Below are positions 1 to 6,431 of a stretch of DNA of 8,742 bases, one piece after another. The DNA comes from CAZJJK01 sp964546285. GTDB lineage: Bacteria > Spirochaetota > Spirochaetia > Treponematales > Breznakiellaceae. A program made the position numbers and the translations under genes. The DNA lies in the NCBI GenBank assembly GCA_964546285.1, contig CAZJJK010000124.1:1-8742 (forward strand), written 5' to 3'. The first letter of the stretch is position 1; every line of letters begins with the position of its first letter. The notes under the pieces are model-generated. The model saw only the letters and a list, made by a program, of their open reading frames with translations, did no database searches and had not been told where the DNA came from.

Positions 1-172
1 CTGTCCGCGTTAAGGCTAGACGGCGAACGCTGGTTTCTCGCGAGCGGAGAGCGGCGGCACCGCTACCGGTTAGAAAAATCAGATAAGAAGGCAGCAACGG
101 CAAGACGCAGGGTGAAAAAAAAGAAAGAAGGCCGGCTGTAAAAGCGCCAATAAAACTGGGTATCTCGTTCAT
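1..172 (-). CDS. ccdA: CcdA/DsbD-type thiol-disulfide electron transfer membrane protein (N-terminal part, runs off left edge)
   Basis: The minus strand read from an ATG at 172-170 gives 57 residues, open to the window edge. Residues 14-36 contain GLLSFFSPCVLPLLP followed by SYLIFLTG, the hallmark first membrane helix of the CcdA/DsbD transmembrane family, with the conserved SPC-V-LP redox cysteine at residue 22. Proteins of this family carry electrons from cytoplasmic thioredoxin across the inner membrane to periplasmic thioredoxin-like proteins, for example for cytochrome c maturation or disulfide reduction. The start lies 15 nt after the stop of the TlpA-like gene, with a GGGA Shine-Dalgarno core 7 nt upstream, so the two are probably co-transcribed, and TlpA is the natural partner. 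The second redox cysteine and remaining helices lie outside the window. CcdA cannot be told from a DsbD fragment here, but the family call is strong. A competing plus-strand frame over 1-141 is judged a shadow. Confidence 0.88.
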   Translation of the reverse strand, partial: MNEIPSFIGAFTAGLLSFFSPCVLPLLPSYLIFLTGSGAAALRSRETSVRRLALTRT

Positions 173-187
173 AGACAAATCCCGCTC

Positions 188-772
188 TTAAGGCTTAATT
201 AAAGCGCGGATGACGGAAATTACCGCGGCTTCATCCCAGGCTCTGGCGCCGACATAGCCCGCTATCGCCTTGCCTTCGGGATTAATGATATAACTTGTTG
301 GAATACCGCGTGGCGCGAAAAAGGAAGATACCTTGTTAGCCGGGTCGACGGCGGTAGGGAAGTCATAGCTATATTCTTTTAGGTAGGTCCGAACAAGTTC
401 CGGATCTTCCCCCGCCGATATCGCTAACATCGCTAAACCGTCATCGGCTAAGGTCTGATATAAATTTTGCATAGACGGTAGTTCGGTTACGCAATGAGGA
501 CACCAGGTAGCCCAGATGTTCAGAAAGAGATAACGACCGGCGAAGTCGCTCAATGCGACCGTAGAACCATCAGGCGTCGCTAAATTAAAAGCCGGAATCC
601 GCTGGGCTTGCGAAAAAACGGTAAAACCTAAGGCGGATAGGTCGGAGCTAGCCTTAGCGGATAGAACAAATTTCGCCGGTGTTTGGCCTTCCCCCTCCGG
701 CTTACCGGTTTTTCCATCACAAGAACTCAGACTGAGGACGGTTACGGATAGAGCGAGTAATAAACGTTTCAT
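188..772 (-). CDS. TlpA-like thioredoxin-fold lipoprotein
   Basis: This 194-residue protein is a periplasm-facing thiol-disulfide oxidoreductase of the TlpA/ResA/AhpC-TSA group. It has a lipoprotein signal peptide with lipobox LSSC, so Cys18 should be lipidated. A flexible linker to about residue 55 leads to a thioredoxin fold: NIWATWCPHC carries the redox pair Cys91 and Cys94, and GIPTS at 156-160 holds the cis-proline (Pro158), followed by YIINPEG. The CPHC active-site pair is the one seen in DsbA, whereas TlpA and ResA proteins usually have other dipeptides, so its redox potential cannot be assumed. The ATG start overlaps the stop of the upstream protease gene (ATGA), with AGGAG 7 nt before it inside that gene. 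The CcdA-type gene follows directly, so TlpA probably receives electrons from it. Substrates (apocytochrome c, other lipoproteins) are unknown. Fold and location are secure; the specific client is not. Confidence 0.93.
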   Translation of the reverse strand: MKRLLLALSVTVLSLSSCDGKTGKPEGEGQTPAKFVLSAKASSDLSALGFTVFSQAQRIPAFNLATPDGSTVALSDFAGRYLFLNIWATWCPHCVTELPSMQNLYQTLADDGLAMLAISAGEDPELVRTYLKEYSYDFPTAVDPANKVSSFFAPRGIPTSYIINPEGKAIAGYVGARAWDEAAVISVIRALIKP

Positions 773-1401
773 GAGTTGGCTCCTAGAATAAAAACAAACA
801 TATTATAGGCGGCATGAGCCCAGGCGATGATATGAACCGAGTGTTTCCGCGTATAAACGCTATATAGAACTATTCCGGCCGCGATAGCGTTCAATACGCC
901 CCAGACGCCTTCATAGAGATGGCAGATAGCGAAAAGACTGACCGATATGAACGCGATCAGCGGAGAAGATACGGATAGAGCCGTTAAGCGTTTGTGTAAA
1001 TACACGCGAAAATATGTTTCCTCAAGATAGCCGATAGCTAAAGAGCCGATAGCGAGCGTAAGCCAGTCTGTCGGCTTTACAGGTAAGGGAAAAGAATACG
1101 CGCTCTCTGACGAGTCGAACCGGGCGAGAATGGCGCCTAGGGCCAGGGATAAGGCAGAAAGAACGATAAAGACCAGAAAGGATAGCGCTAAATCGGAAAA
1201 CGCCGGACGCCTAAAACCCGACTCTTTTAGCTTGTCGTCGCGCGCTAATAAAAAAAGGATTAGGGAAAGGAAGGGTAACTGATAGAAGCATAAATTGATA
1301 AGCTCGTCTAAGGCGTTAAAAGCGATAGGGTCGGCGCTTTCGGCTATCGGCAGGACCAGGCCGGGGAGAAAAATCAACCAGAATAATAACAGCGGCTCCA
1401 A
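769..1401 (-). CDS. CPBP-family (Abi/CAAX type II) intramembrane metalloprotease
   Basis: This 210-residue polytopic membrane protein carries the three CPBP/Rce1-like signatures: EETYFR (EExxxR) at residues 127-132, His161 in a following helix (FAICHLYEG), and HAAYN (HxxxN) at 196-200. In this family the glutamates and histidines form a metal-dependent active site within the membrane. Bacterial members cut or process membrane peptides, serve in bacteriocin immunity, or act as scaffolds, so the substrate here is unknown. At least six hydrophobic helices are visible. The start codon is TTG at 1401-1399 with only a weak GGA-type Shine-Dalgarno; there is no in-frame ATG until residue 201, so TTG is the best choice. 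Its stop overlaps the TlpA start (ATGA), making it the first gene of a minus-strand operon with TlpA and CcdA. All expected catalytic residues are present, so it is probably active. Confidence 0.88.
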   Translation of the reverse strand: MEPLLLFWLIFLPGLVLPIAESADPIAFNALDELINLCFYQLPFLSLILFLLARDDKLKESGFRRPAFSDLALSFLVFIVLSALSLALGAILARFDSSESAYSFPLPVKPTDWLTLAIGSLAIGYLEETYFRVYLHKRLTALSVSSPLIAFISVSLFAICHLYEGVWGVLNAIAAGIVLYSVYTRKHSVHIIAWAHAAYNMFVFILGANS

Positions 1402-1489
1402 ATAATTCCGCGTTATCGCTTTCGTGATAGGTCCCTCGCTTAAATTACCGCTTTTCCAACCCCGCCACGCTTTATAGCTCCCGCGTCTT

Positions 1490-1518
1490 TTGACAGCGCC
1501 GTTCAGCTGGGGTATATT
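1490..1518 (+). promoter_or_regulatory. Sigma-70 type promoter for the PilZ-to-RluD operon
   Basis: A perfect -35 box TTGACA (1490-1495), a 17-nt spacer and a -10 box TATATT (1513-1518) match the housekeeping sigma consensus at 11 of 12 positions. Transcription should start near 1524-1526, leaving a leader of roughly 78 nt before the PilZ gene. This is the only strong promoter seen ahead of the seven-gene plus-strand operon. No clear operator palindrome was noticed next to it. Confidence 0.75.
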
Positions 1519-1540
1519 CGTTATAGCCCGATGCTACGGC

Positions 1541-1552
1541 GAGGGGGGAGGT
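1541..1552 (+). promoter_or_regulatory. Strong Shine-Dalgarno-like sequence in the operon leader
   Basis: GAGGGGGGAGGT lies inside the predicted 5' leader and matches the anti-Shine-Dalgarno better than the site directly before the PilZ gene (AAGGGA at 1588-1593). It sits 10 nt before an ATG at 1562, slightly long but workable, and about 50 nt before the PilZ start, too far to serve that gene. It therefore points to translation of the short leader ORF. Confidence 0.5.
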
Positions 1553-1561
1553 CGGCATTTA

Positions 1562-1606
1562 ATGTACAAACAGATTTCTTTTAGGGCAAGGGAATACGCT
1601 TTATGA
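1562..1606 (+). CDS. Putative 14-residue leader peptide coupled to the PilZ gene
   Basis: An ATG at 1562 opens a 14-codon frame reading MYKQISFRAREYAL. It ends in TGA at 1604-1606, which overlaps the ATG of the PilZ gene at 1603-1605 as ATGA. A strong GGGGGGAGG ribosome binding site precedes it and it lies wholly inside the predicted transcript leader. The ATGA junction is the same arrangement used by other neighbours in this window. The peptide has no recognisable domain and no run of one amino acid that would suggest classical amino-acid attenuation. It may load ribosomes for the PilZ gene by re-initiation. A chance ORF of this size is possible; the combination of binding site and exact stop-start overlap is what supports it. 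Confidence 0.4.
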   Translation: MYKQISFRAREYAL

Positions 1607-2865
1607 TCGTGTACGGCCTCATTATCGTTGTTGTCGTTTTAGCTTTAGCGGCCTTATTATTGGCTGGAAATGAGAAACGAACGCCGTTGGCGTGGATGCA
1701 GTTTTACGCCAGAGGTAAAGACGCCGGTTTTAAATTCGGCGAGATTCATTTACTGCGGAAAGTGGCGATAAAGTCCGATTTGGAGGATCCGCTCGCTCTA
1801 TATTGGTCCGTTAAGTTGTTGGATCGCTGTATGCAAGCGATTATCCGTAAAAACAAGCTTTCCGGCGAGGACCGCGATCCTTCAGCCCAAGCCTTTATGG
1901 CGAAGTTGTACGACTACCGCAAAAAAATCGAACTTGACCAACCTAAATATAAACGGGGAATTCAATCATCGCGTTCCATCTCTGAATTTCAGCGTTTACG
2001 CCTTTTAGTGGAAGGTGTCGGTCCGGTCAATTCCATAGTGATAAAAAATAACGATAAGTTTATTACCATAGCGCGTCCTAACGGCGTAAAGACGCCGCCG
2101 GGTTTTGTCTGGAAGGGGCGACGGGTGTCTGTGTATTTTTGGCGCCGCGATGACGCTGGGTATGTCTTTGACACCCTGGTCCTTCAGGAAGATCCCGGCC
2201 ATTCCGCGCCGCCCCTGCATCTCGCCCATTCGGATTCGTTGTTGCGCACCCAAAAACGACGGACCGTTAGGGCAAAAGTTCGTATTTCCGCTTATCTCTA
2301 TCTGCCGCTTAGCGATGAGCCGCCTGAGCTTCCCCGGTCTGTCGCTGGCTTACGCTGTATAATCGAGGATCTTTCTGATAGCGGTTGTTCGGTTACCATT
2401 GGCGGCCGGGGAGCTCCCGGCATGAAGGTTAAACTTCAGTTCGATTTGGACGGAGAGCCGGTGGTGCTGACAGGGACGGTAAAATCCGTGAATTACGCCA
2501 GTGAAACAAATCGCTCTTTGCTCCATATAGCGGCTTTGCCGCCAAGCGTGGCTACTCGTAATCGTATCCATGCCATCGTGTTTGGCGTTAAGCCCGATGA
2601 TGAGCTGAAGACATCATGGATGGCGCCGCCAAACTTGGGGGCCGTGCCTTCAGGCGTAAGCAAAAACGCGATGAGCGATGATCCGTCTGTAAGCGGCTCT
2701 TTCGCCGCCGTGGCTGGAAACGGCACGGAAGCCGCCGATACGGCGAAGGCTGGCGTTGGCGAAACTAAAGCGCTTTCTGGCGATAAAGAGCCTCGTTCCG
2801 TTATGGAAAGCGCGGGCGTTCCGCTTGAAGACGCTCCGTCATCGTCGCCGAGTTCAAGCGTCTGA
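1603..2865 (+). CDS. Membrane-anchored PilZ domain protein, probable c-di-GMP receptor
   Basis: The protein has 420 residues. Residues 2-21 are an N-terminal transmembrane helix followed by positive residues, placing the rest in the cytoplasm. Residues about 130-200 resemble the YcgR-N/PilZN beta-barrel that often precedes PilZ. The PilZ domain (about 217-330) has both ligand motifs: RxxxR at 219-223 (RRTVR) and DxSxxG at 256-261 (DLSDSG), which in known PilZ domains bind cyclic di-GMP. Residues about 336-420 are rich in Ala, Gly, Ser and Asp, look disordered and have no domain. Likely roles are motility or envelope control, but the output partner is not evident. It is the first full gene of the operon, behind the strong promoter, with AAGGGA 9 nt before its ATG and a leader ORF overlapping its start. 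An in-frame stop at 1582-1584 limits any upstream extension. Domain call strong; pathway inferred. Confidence 0.85.
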   Translation: MIVYGLIIVVVVLALAALLLAGNEKRTPLAWMQFYARGKDAGFKFGEIHLLRKVAIKSDLEDPLALYWSVKLLDRCMQAIIRKNKLSGEDRDPSAQAFMAKLYDYRKKIELDQPKYKRGIQSSRSISEFQRLRLLVEGVGPVNSIVIKNNDKFITIARPNGVKTPPGFVWKGRRVSVYFWRRDDAGYVFDTLVLQEDPGHSAPPLHLAHSDSLLRTQKRRTVRAKVRISAYLYLPLSDEPPELPRSVAGLRCIIEDLSDSGCSVTIGGRGAPGMKVKLQFDLDGEPVVLTGTVKSVNYASETNRSLLHIAALPPSVATRNRIHAIVFGVKPDDELKTSWMAPPNLGAVPSGVSKNAMSDDPSVSGSFAAVAGNGTEAADTAKAGVGETKALSGDKEPRSVMESAGVPLEDAPSSSPSSSV

Positions 2866-2900
2866 TCACTTTTGGCTGTATCGTTTATCGGAGGTGTATC

Positions 2901-4082
2901 ATGCTTAAAATCCGCTTTTTGTTTCTAGCTTTTTTTGTTTCGCTTGTCAGTGGCTTGATAGCTCAGGATAACGAAGATCTGGTTTTATCCTACCAAAGGA
3001 ATTTCATTAGATCCAATCTTTCCACCAAATTAGATTTGCTTAACGAGGCGGTGGAACTGCCGGGTATGGGACCCCTATATGACACAGCTTTGGACTTTTG
3101 TCTTCGTAACGCTGACCTGCTTCGCGGCGACGAGCTTCTGGTGCGTCTCGCCGCCGCGGCCGCCAAGGGAGCCGCTCTCGCTAGCGACGCGAGGACGGTA
3201 AACAACCTATGGCGTTCGTTTATGACTTTTCGCGATACCGATACCCGTGTTGTTACCCTGGGGGCTTTATCCACCTTGGCCAAGGGTGATGGTCAGATGG
3301 TGGAGAATCTCAATCAATTTCTGGCGTCACAAAATAATGTATTCCGTACTGGTTTAGCGCCTGACCTTATGACCCTGTCCGCCTGTATTAAGGCTTTAGC
3401 CGCCTTAGGCGATGGCGCGTCCTTTAACGTGCTATTTTCAACGATGATAGCCGGGTACCCCGAAAATATTACACTCCAAGCCGCCGAAGCCCTAAAAACC
3501 TTACGCGGCGATTATAAGAAATATCTGATTGATGTGGTTCGTAAGAATCCGCCGTTGGAAAAACTGGCCGCTTTCAAAGCCGGCGCGGCTAACGAAGCCT
3601 TCGCTCCCGCTTCCCGAGGTGAGTTGGCGGAGGCGGCTTTGGAGGTTTCCTTAGGTATTTACCCGGCTGACCAGGCGGACCTAGAAGCTATCTTAGAATT
3701 GCGTTACGCGGCCGTCCGTGAGTTGAGCGCTCAGCGTTGGACTAGGGCCACTAATCTGGCGATAAAGCATTTTTATCAGGTCCAAAGCGATTTTTCTAAG
3801 GGGGACGCGCCTAAGAGCGTCTTTATCGAATCTATCCAATGCTTAAGCGCTATGGGTAGCGCGGAGGCGGCCCAGGCGCTGGCTCTGCAACTAGGGCTTC
3901 TAAACGCCGAAATGGAGAGGTCAAAGAACTTTGATGACGATATTCTCTCCGCTGTAATTCAAGCCTTGGGCGATTTAGGCGATAAGGTCGCTTTCGATTA
4001 TCTGCTGTTCATTGGGTACTTGCCATATCCTGACTCCATTAAGGCGGCCGCGCGGGAAGCGCTTAACCGCCTCAAGTGGTAA
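2901..4082 (+). CDS. Secreted HEAT-like repeat protein
   Basis: A 393-residue protein with a clear Sec signal peptide: a basic start, a hydrophobic core at residues 6-20 and probable cleavage near IA-QD (21-22), with no lipobox cysteine. The mature part is almost wholly helical and shows degenerate HEAT/armadillo-like repeats, clearest at about 113-142, 155-201, 307-331 and 348-391, where helix pairs share the pattern A-L-x-x-L-x-x-L-G-D. Such repeats form curved scaffolds for protein binding and carry no catalytic residues, so a periplasmic scaffold or adaptor role is a reasonable inference. A strong GGAGGT lies 5 nt before the ATG, the best initiation site in the operon, in a 35-nt gap after the PilZ gene. 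Its stop overlaps the ComEC gene by 7 nt. No specific family name is recognised. Similar secreted HEAT proteins occur in spirochaetes, which is general knowledge rather than a match made here. Confidence 0.75.
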   Translation: MLKIRFLFLAFFVSLVSGLIAQDNEDLVLSYQRNFIRSNLSTKLDLLNEAVELPGMGPLYDTALDFCLRNADLLRGDELLVRLAAAAAKGAALASDARTVNNLWRSFMTFRDTDTRVVTLGALSTLAKGDGQMVENLNQFLASQNNVFRTGLAPDLMTLSACIKALAALGDGASFNVLFSTMIAGYPENITLQAAEALKTLRGDYKKYLIDVVRKNPPLEKLAAFKAGAANEAFAPASRGELAEAALEVSLGIYPADQADLEAILELRYAAVRELSAQRWTRATNLAIKHFYQVQSDFSKGDAPKSVFIESIQCLSAMGSAEAAQALALQLGLLNAEMERSKNFDDDILSAVIQALGDLGDKVAFDYLLFIGYLPYPDSIKAAAREALNRLKW

Positions 4083-5563
4083 AGCGGCACGTTCCGCCGC
4101 CGCCCCTACTTGTTTTAGCTGTTTCGACAGCTCTTGTTTTTTACAGTCTTAGTGCCTTTAGCGGTAATACGGCGCTTCTGTCAAAGTGCGTATCGCTTTT
4201 GAGTATTCTTCCTCTGGGCTTAGGCGGTTTGGCTATAGTGGCCGCCGCGACCCCTGATGTTTGGCTAGCTTGGCCTAAGGTTTTTAACCGCGCCTTGGCG
4301 GCTGATATGGCGGCGGCGGGTGTTGGTTTCTTCATAGCCTTCGGCGCTCTCCCCGTCATCTGTCAAGCTATAGCTTGGGGACAGCCGGCCAGCGATATTG
4401 CCGGGGCTGTTGTTGTCATTTTGGATGACCCAAGGGTCACGCGCGGCGGAAATCGGTCTGCCACGGTTGCCTTAAATCAGGCCTTGTCAAGCGATGGGAC
4501 GGAAACAAGCGCTTCAGGGGAGCTAAGACTGTTTTTCCCGTCCGGTTTTGAAGCGGATAGAGGCGATACGCTTCAGGTAATTGGGAAGTATCACACCGAT
4601 GGTCAACCGTATTTTACCGCCAGCGAAGCGCTGGTTTTACGCGAGCGCGGTCAAGCGAATAAAGTACGCGGATCTATTCGCGCGGCACTTATTGAGCGCT
4701 TGGGCAAGACCGGCTGGGGCGCTTTGGCCGCGGCACTGCTTCTCGCGCATAAGGATAATTTAGCCGAAGGGGAGGCGGAGGCTTTTACCGAGGCTGGCTG
4801 CGCGCATGTTTTAGCCTTGTCCGGTATGCATCTAGCTGTCATCGCGGCGGCGGTGGCGCTTTTGCTTAAGAAAGCGCTTGGTTTTCGCGCTTCAGTCGTT
4901 GGCTCCTTTTTTGTCTGCGCGGCCTATGTCGCTCTCGCTGGCACTCAAGCGGCGCTTATCCGTTCGCTTATTATGTACGCTTTTCATAGCTGGGCGGTGC
5001 TTCGCGGGCGGCAGGCAAAATTGGCTTATCTTCTTTCCGCTGCCTTTCTTATACAGTTATGCCTTGATCCGCGGGGAGCTTGCGAGCTGTCCTTTACGCT
5101 TTCCTATGCCGCCTTAGCGGGCATAGCCTTATGGGGCGGCGCGGCCGATGAACTTGCCAGCGGCATCCTTCCCGCTATTCTCAGACCATCCGTCGCCGCG
5201 TCTTTCGGCGCTTTTCTGGCGACAGCCCCTATAATCGCCTCGGTTTTTGGCGTGCTCAGGCCTATCGGGCTCATCGTCGGTATTTTCGTCGCCCTATTGG
5301 CGGAAGCGATTATGATCGCGGCGATGGTTTGGCTGCCTATCGCTTTTATTTTCCCTCCGCTAGCCAAGTTTCTCTCTATGCCAATTCAGTTTCTCTACCA
5401 GCTATGTACTGAAGTGACGAGGCTGGCCGCTCGCGTCCCTGGCATAAACGTTGACGCGATGTTGACGATAGGAGTCGGCCTTGCGGTCGGGGCGCTTCTA
5501 TTGTATCTTCGATATCGTCTATATGAATGGCGGCACCGTATTGAACCCATCAGTCAATTATGA
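4076..5563 (+). CDS. comEC: ComEC/Rec2 competence-family membrane protein lacking the C-terminal lactamase domain
   Basis: A 495-residue polytopic protein. After N-terminal helices (about 11-100), residues 105-190 resemble the ComEC OB-fold (DUF4131), with VVVILDDPRV and GDTLQVIGKYH. The Competence domain follows: FTEAGCAHVLALSGMHLAVI (237-256) is its signature, followed by GTQAALIRSLIM (289-300) and LDPRGACELSFTLSYAALAGI (330-350), then further helices. In transforming bacteria ComEC forms the inner-membrane channel for single-stranded DNA. Many ComEC proteins are about 700-800 residues and end in a metallo-beta-lactamase nuclease-like domain, which is absent: the protein stops soon after the last helix. 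The start is GTG at 4076, overlapping the HEAT gene by 7 nt with no clear Shine-Dalgarno, so it probably depends on translational coupling. Its 3' end overlaps rsmA. Family certain; DNA uptake by this short form is unproven. Confidence 0.9.
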   Translation: MVKRHVPPPPLLVLAVSTALVFYSLSAFSGNTALLSKCVSLLSILPLGLGGLAIVAAATPDVWLAWPKVFNRALAADMAAAGVGFFIAFGALPVICQAIAWGQPASDIAGAVVVILDDPRVTRGGNRSATVALNQALSSDGTETSASGELRLFFPSGFEADRGDTLQVIGKYHTDGQPYFTASEALVLRERGQANKVRGSIRAALIERLGKTGWGALAAALLLAHKDNLAEGEAEAFTEAGCAHVLALSGMHLAVIAAAVALLLKKALGFRASVVGSFFVCAAYVALAGTQAALIRSLIMYAFHSWAVLRGRQAKLAYLLSAAFLIQLCLDPRGACELSFTLSYAALAGIALWGGAADELASGILPAILRPSVAASFGAFLATAPIIASVFGVLRPIGLIVGIFVALLAEAIMIAAMVWLPIAFIFPPLAKFLSMPIQFLYQLCTEVTRLAARVPGINVDAMLTIGVGLAVGALLLYLRYRLYEWRHRIEPISQL

Positions 5564-6431
5564 TTCTCCTGTCTCTCTACGCGCTTATTTAACGAGCCGT
5601 GGTCTGGCAATGCTTAAACGGCATGGGCAAAATTTCCTAATAAATCGCCAAGCCCGTGAGCGTTTGGTCGCAGAACTAGACGCGCCCGAAGAGGCTGGCG
5701 TTTGGGAAATTGGACCCGGTTTAGGAGCGATGACGGCTCTGCTTCTTAATGGCCGCCGCGAGCTTGTCGGTTTTGAGATAGATCGCGGTTTCGCGGCGGC
5801 TCTTCGCGAGCTCTTCCCCGAAGAGAGTGGTTTCCGCTTGGTTGAGGGCGATGTTCTTAAAACCTGGCGGTCGGAAAAGGCCGCCCCGTATTTATTCGGG
5901 AATTTACCTTACAATATAGCGGCGGCGCTCTTAGCGACCTTTATTGAAAACGCTACATTTTTTCGCCGCGCGGTAGTAACGGTGCAAAAAGAAACAGCCG
6001 ATCGTATGGTAGCTCGGCCTGGCTCCAAGAATTATTCGTCCTTTACGGTACTCTGTTCCAGCGTTTATCGGTGTACGCGCGTTATGAGCTTAAAGCCCGC
6101 GGCTTTTTTCCCCGAACCTCGGGTTGAATCGGCGGCTGTTAAGATGGAGGCGCTTACGGAAGATACGACGCCTCTTCCCCTCTTTTTTCAAGCCTTGGTT
6201 CGCGCCGCCTTCGCGTCACGGCGTAAAACCCTACGCAATAATTTTGAAGCCTTTTTTATGGCCCGATCCATTGATGAACGGAGTAAGGGCGAAGCCCGAA
6301 AACGGGCGGCGGATTTGGCTGAAACAATCCTGGGCGAGGCCGGCATAGATCCAAAAGCCAGGGCGGAAAGTTTGGATATTTCGGCCTTTATCGCTCTCGC
6401 GACCGCTATGGAGAAAATTAAGGAGCGGTGA
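5523..6431 (+). CDS. rsmA: 16S rRNA (adenine1518/1519-N6)-dimethyltransferase RsmA (KsgA)
   Basis: RsmA dimethylates two adjacent adenines in helix 45 of 16S rRNA using S-adenosylmethionine, a late step of small-subunit assembly; its loss gives kasugamycin resistance. Numbering from the ATG at 5523 (302 residues), the motifs are GQNFLI (35-40), SAM-binding EIGPGLG (62-68), acidic FEID (84-87) for ribose contact, catalytic NLPYNI (127-132), FPEPRVES (196-203) and a basic RRKTLRNN stretch (233-240) in the C-terminal RNA-contacting part. All core residues are present. The start is uncertain: a TTG at 5481 has a good AGGAG 6 nt upstream but adds an unlikely N-terminus; ATG 5523 and TTG 5541 lie closer to the conserved region. 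Every option overlaps comEC. The stop overlaps the yggS ATG by one base. Confidence 0.95.
   Translation: MNGGTVLNPSVNYDSPVSLRAYLTSRGLAMLKRHGQNFLINRQARERLVAELDAPEEAGVWEIGPGLGAMTALLLNGRRELVGFEIDRGFAAALRELFPEESGFRLVEGDVLKTWRSEKAAPYLFGNLPYNIAAALLATFIENATFFRRAVVTVQKETADRMVARPGSKNYSSFTVLCSSVYRCTRVMSLKPAAFFPEPRVESAAVKMEALTEDTTPLPLFFQALVRAAFASRRKTLRNNFEAFFMARSIDERSKGEARKRAADLAETILGEAGIDPKARAESLDISAFIALATAMEKIKER
6420..6425 (+). promoter_or_regulatory. Ribosome binding site that sets the yggS start
   Basis: AAGGAG within the last codons of rsmA lies 5 nt before the ATG at 6431 but only 2 nt before an in-frame GTG at 6428. This spacing favours ATG 6431, giving a TGATG stop-start junction with rsmA. 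Confidence 0.7.

Noticed and set aside
1..141. Plus-strand open frame of 46 codons ending in a Lys/Arg-rich tail, at first taken as the C-terminus of a gene entering from the left
   Set aside because: The opposite strand encodes an unmistakable CcdA first helix with an ATG and ribosome binding site in operon with TlpA; the Lys-rich tail is the complement of its Phe/Leu/Ser codons.
1028..1052. Repeated GCCGATAGC beside the protease active-site motif, looking like a small direct repeat
   Set aside because: It encodes the short repeated peptide LAIG-S-LAIG in a membrane helix and reflects hydrophobic codon choice rather than a mobile or regulatory repeat.
1471..1496. Possible minus-strand promoter for the protease operon (TATAAA on the minus strand at 1476-1471 with CTGTCA upstream)
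   Set aside because: The spacing between the boxes is 14 nt, too short for a sigma-70 promoter, and no other convincing -35 was found; the minus operon must have a promoter, but I cannot place it.
1525..1602. Possible riboswitch, for example c-di-GMP type, in the leader of the PilZ gene
   Set aside because: The leader is only about 78 nt, shows no recognised riboswitch core and only a 4-bp ATGC/GCAT pairing, so there is no basis for the call.
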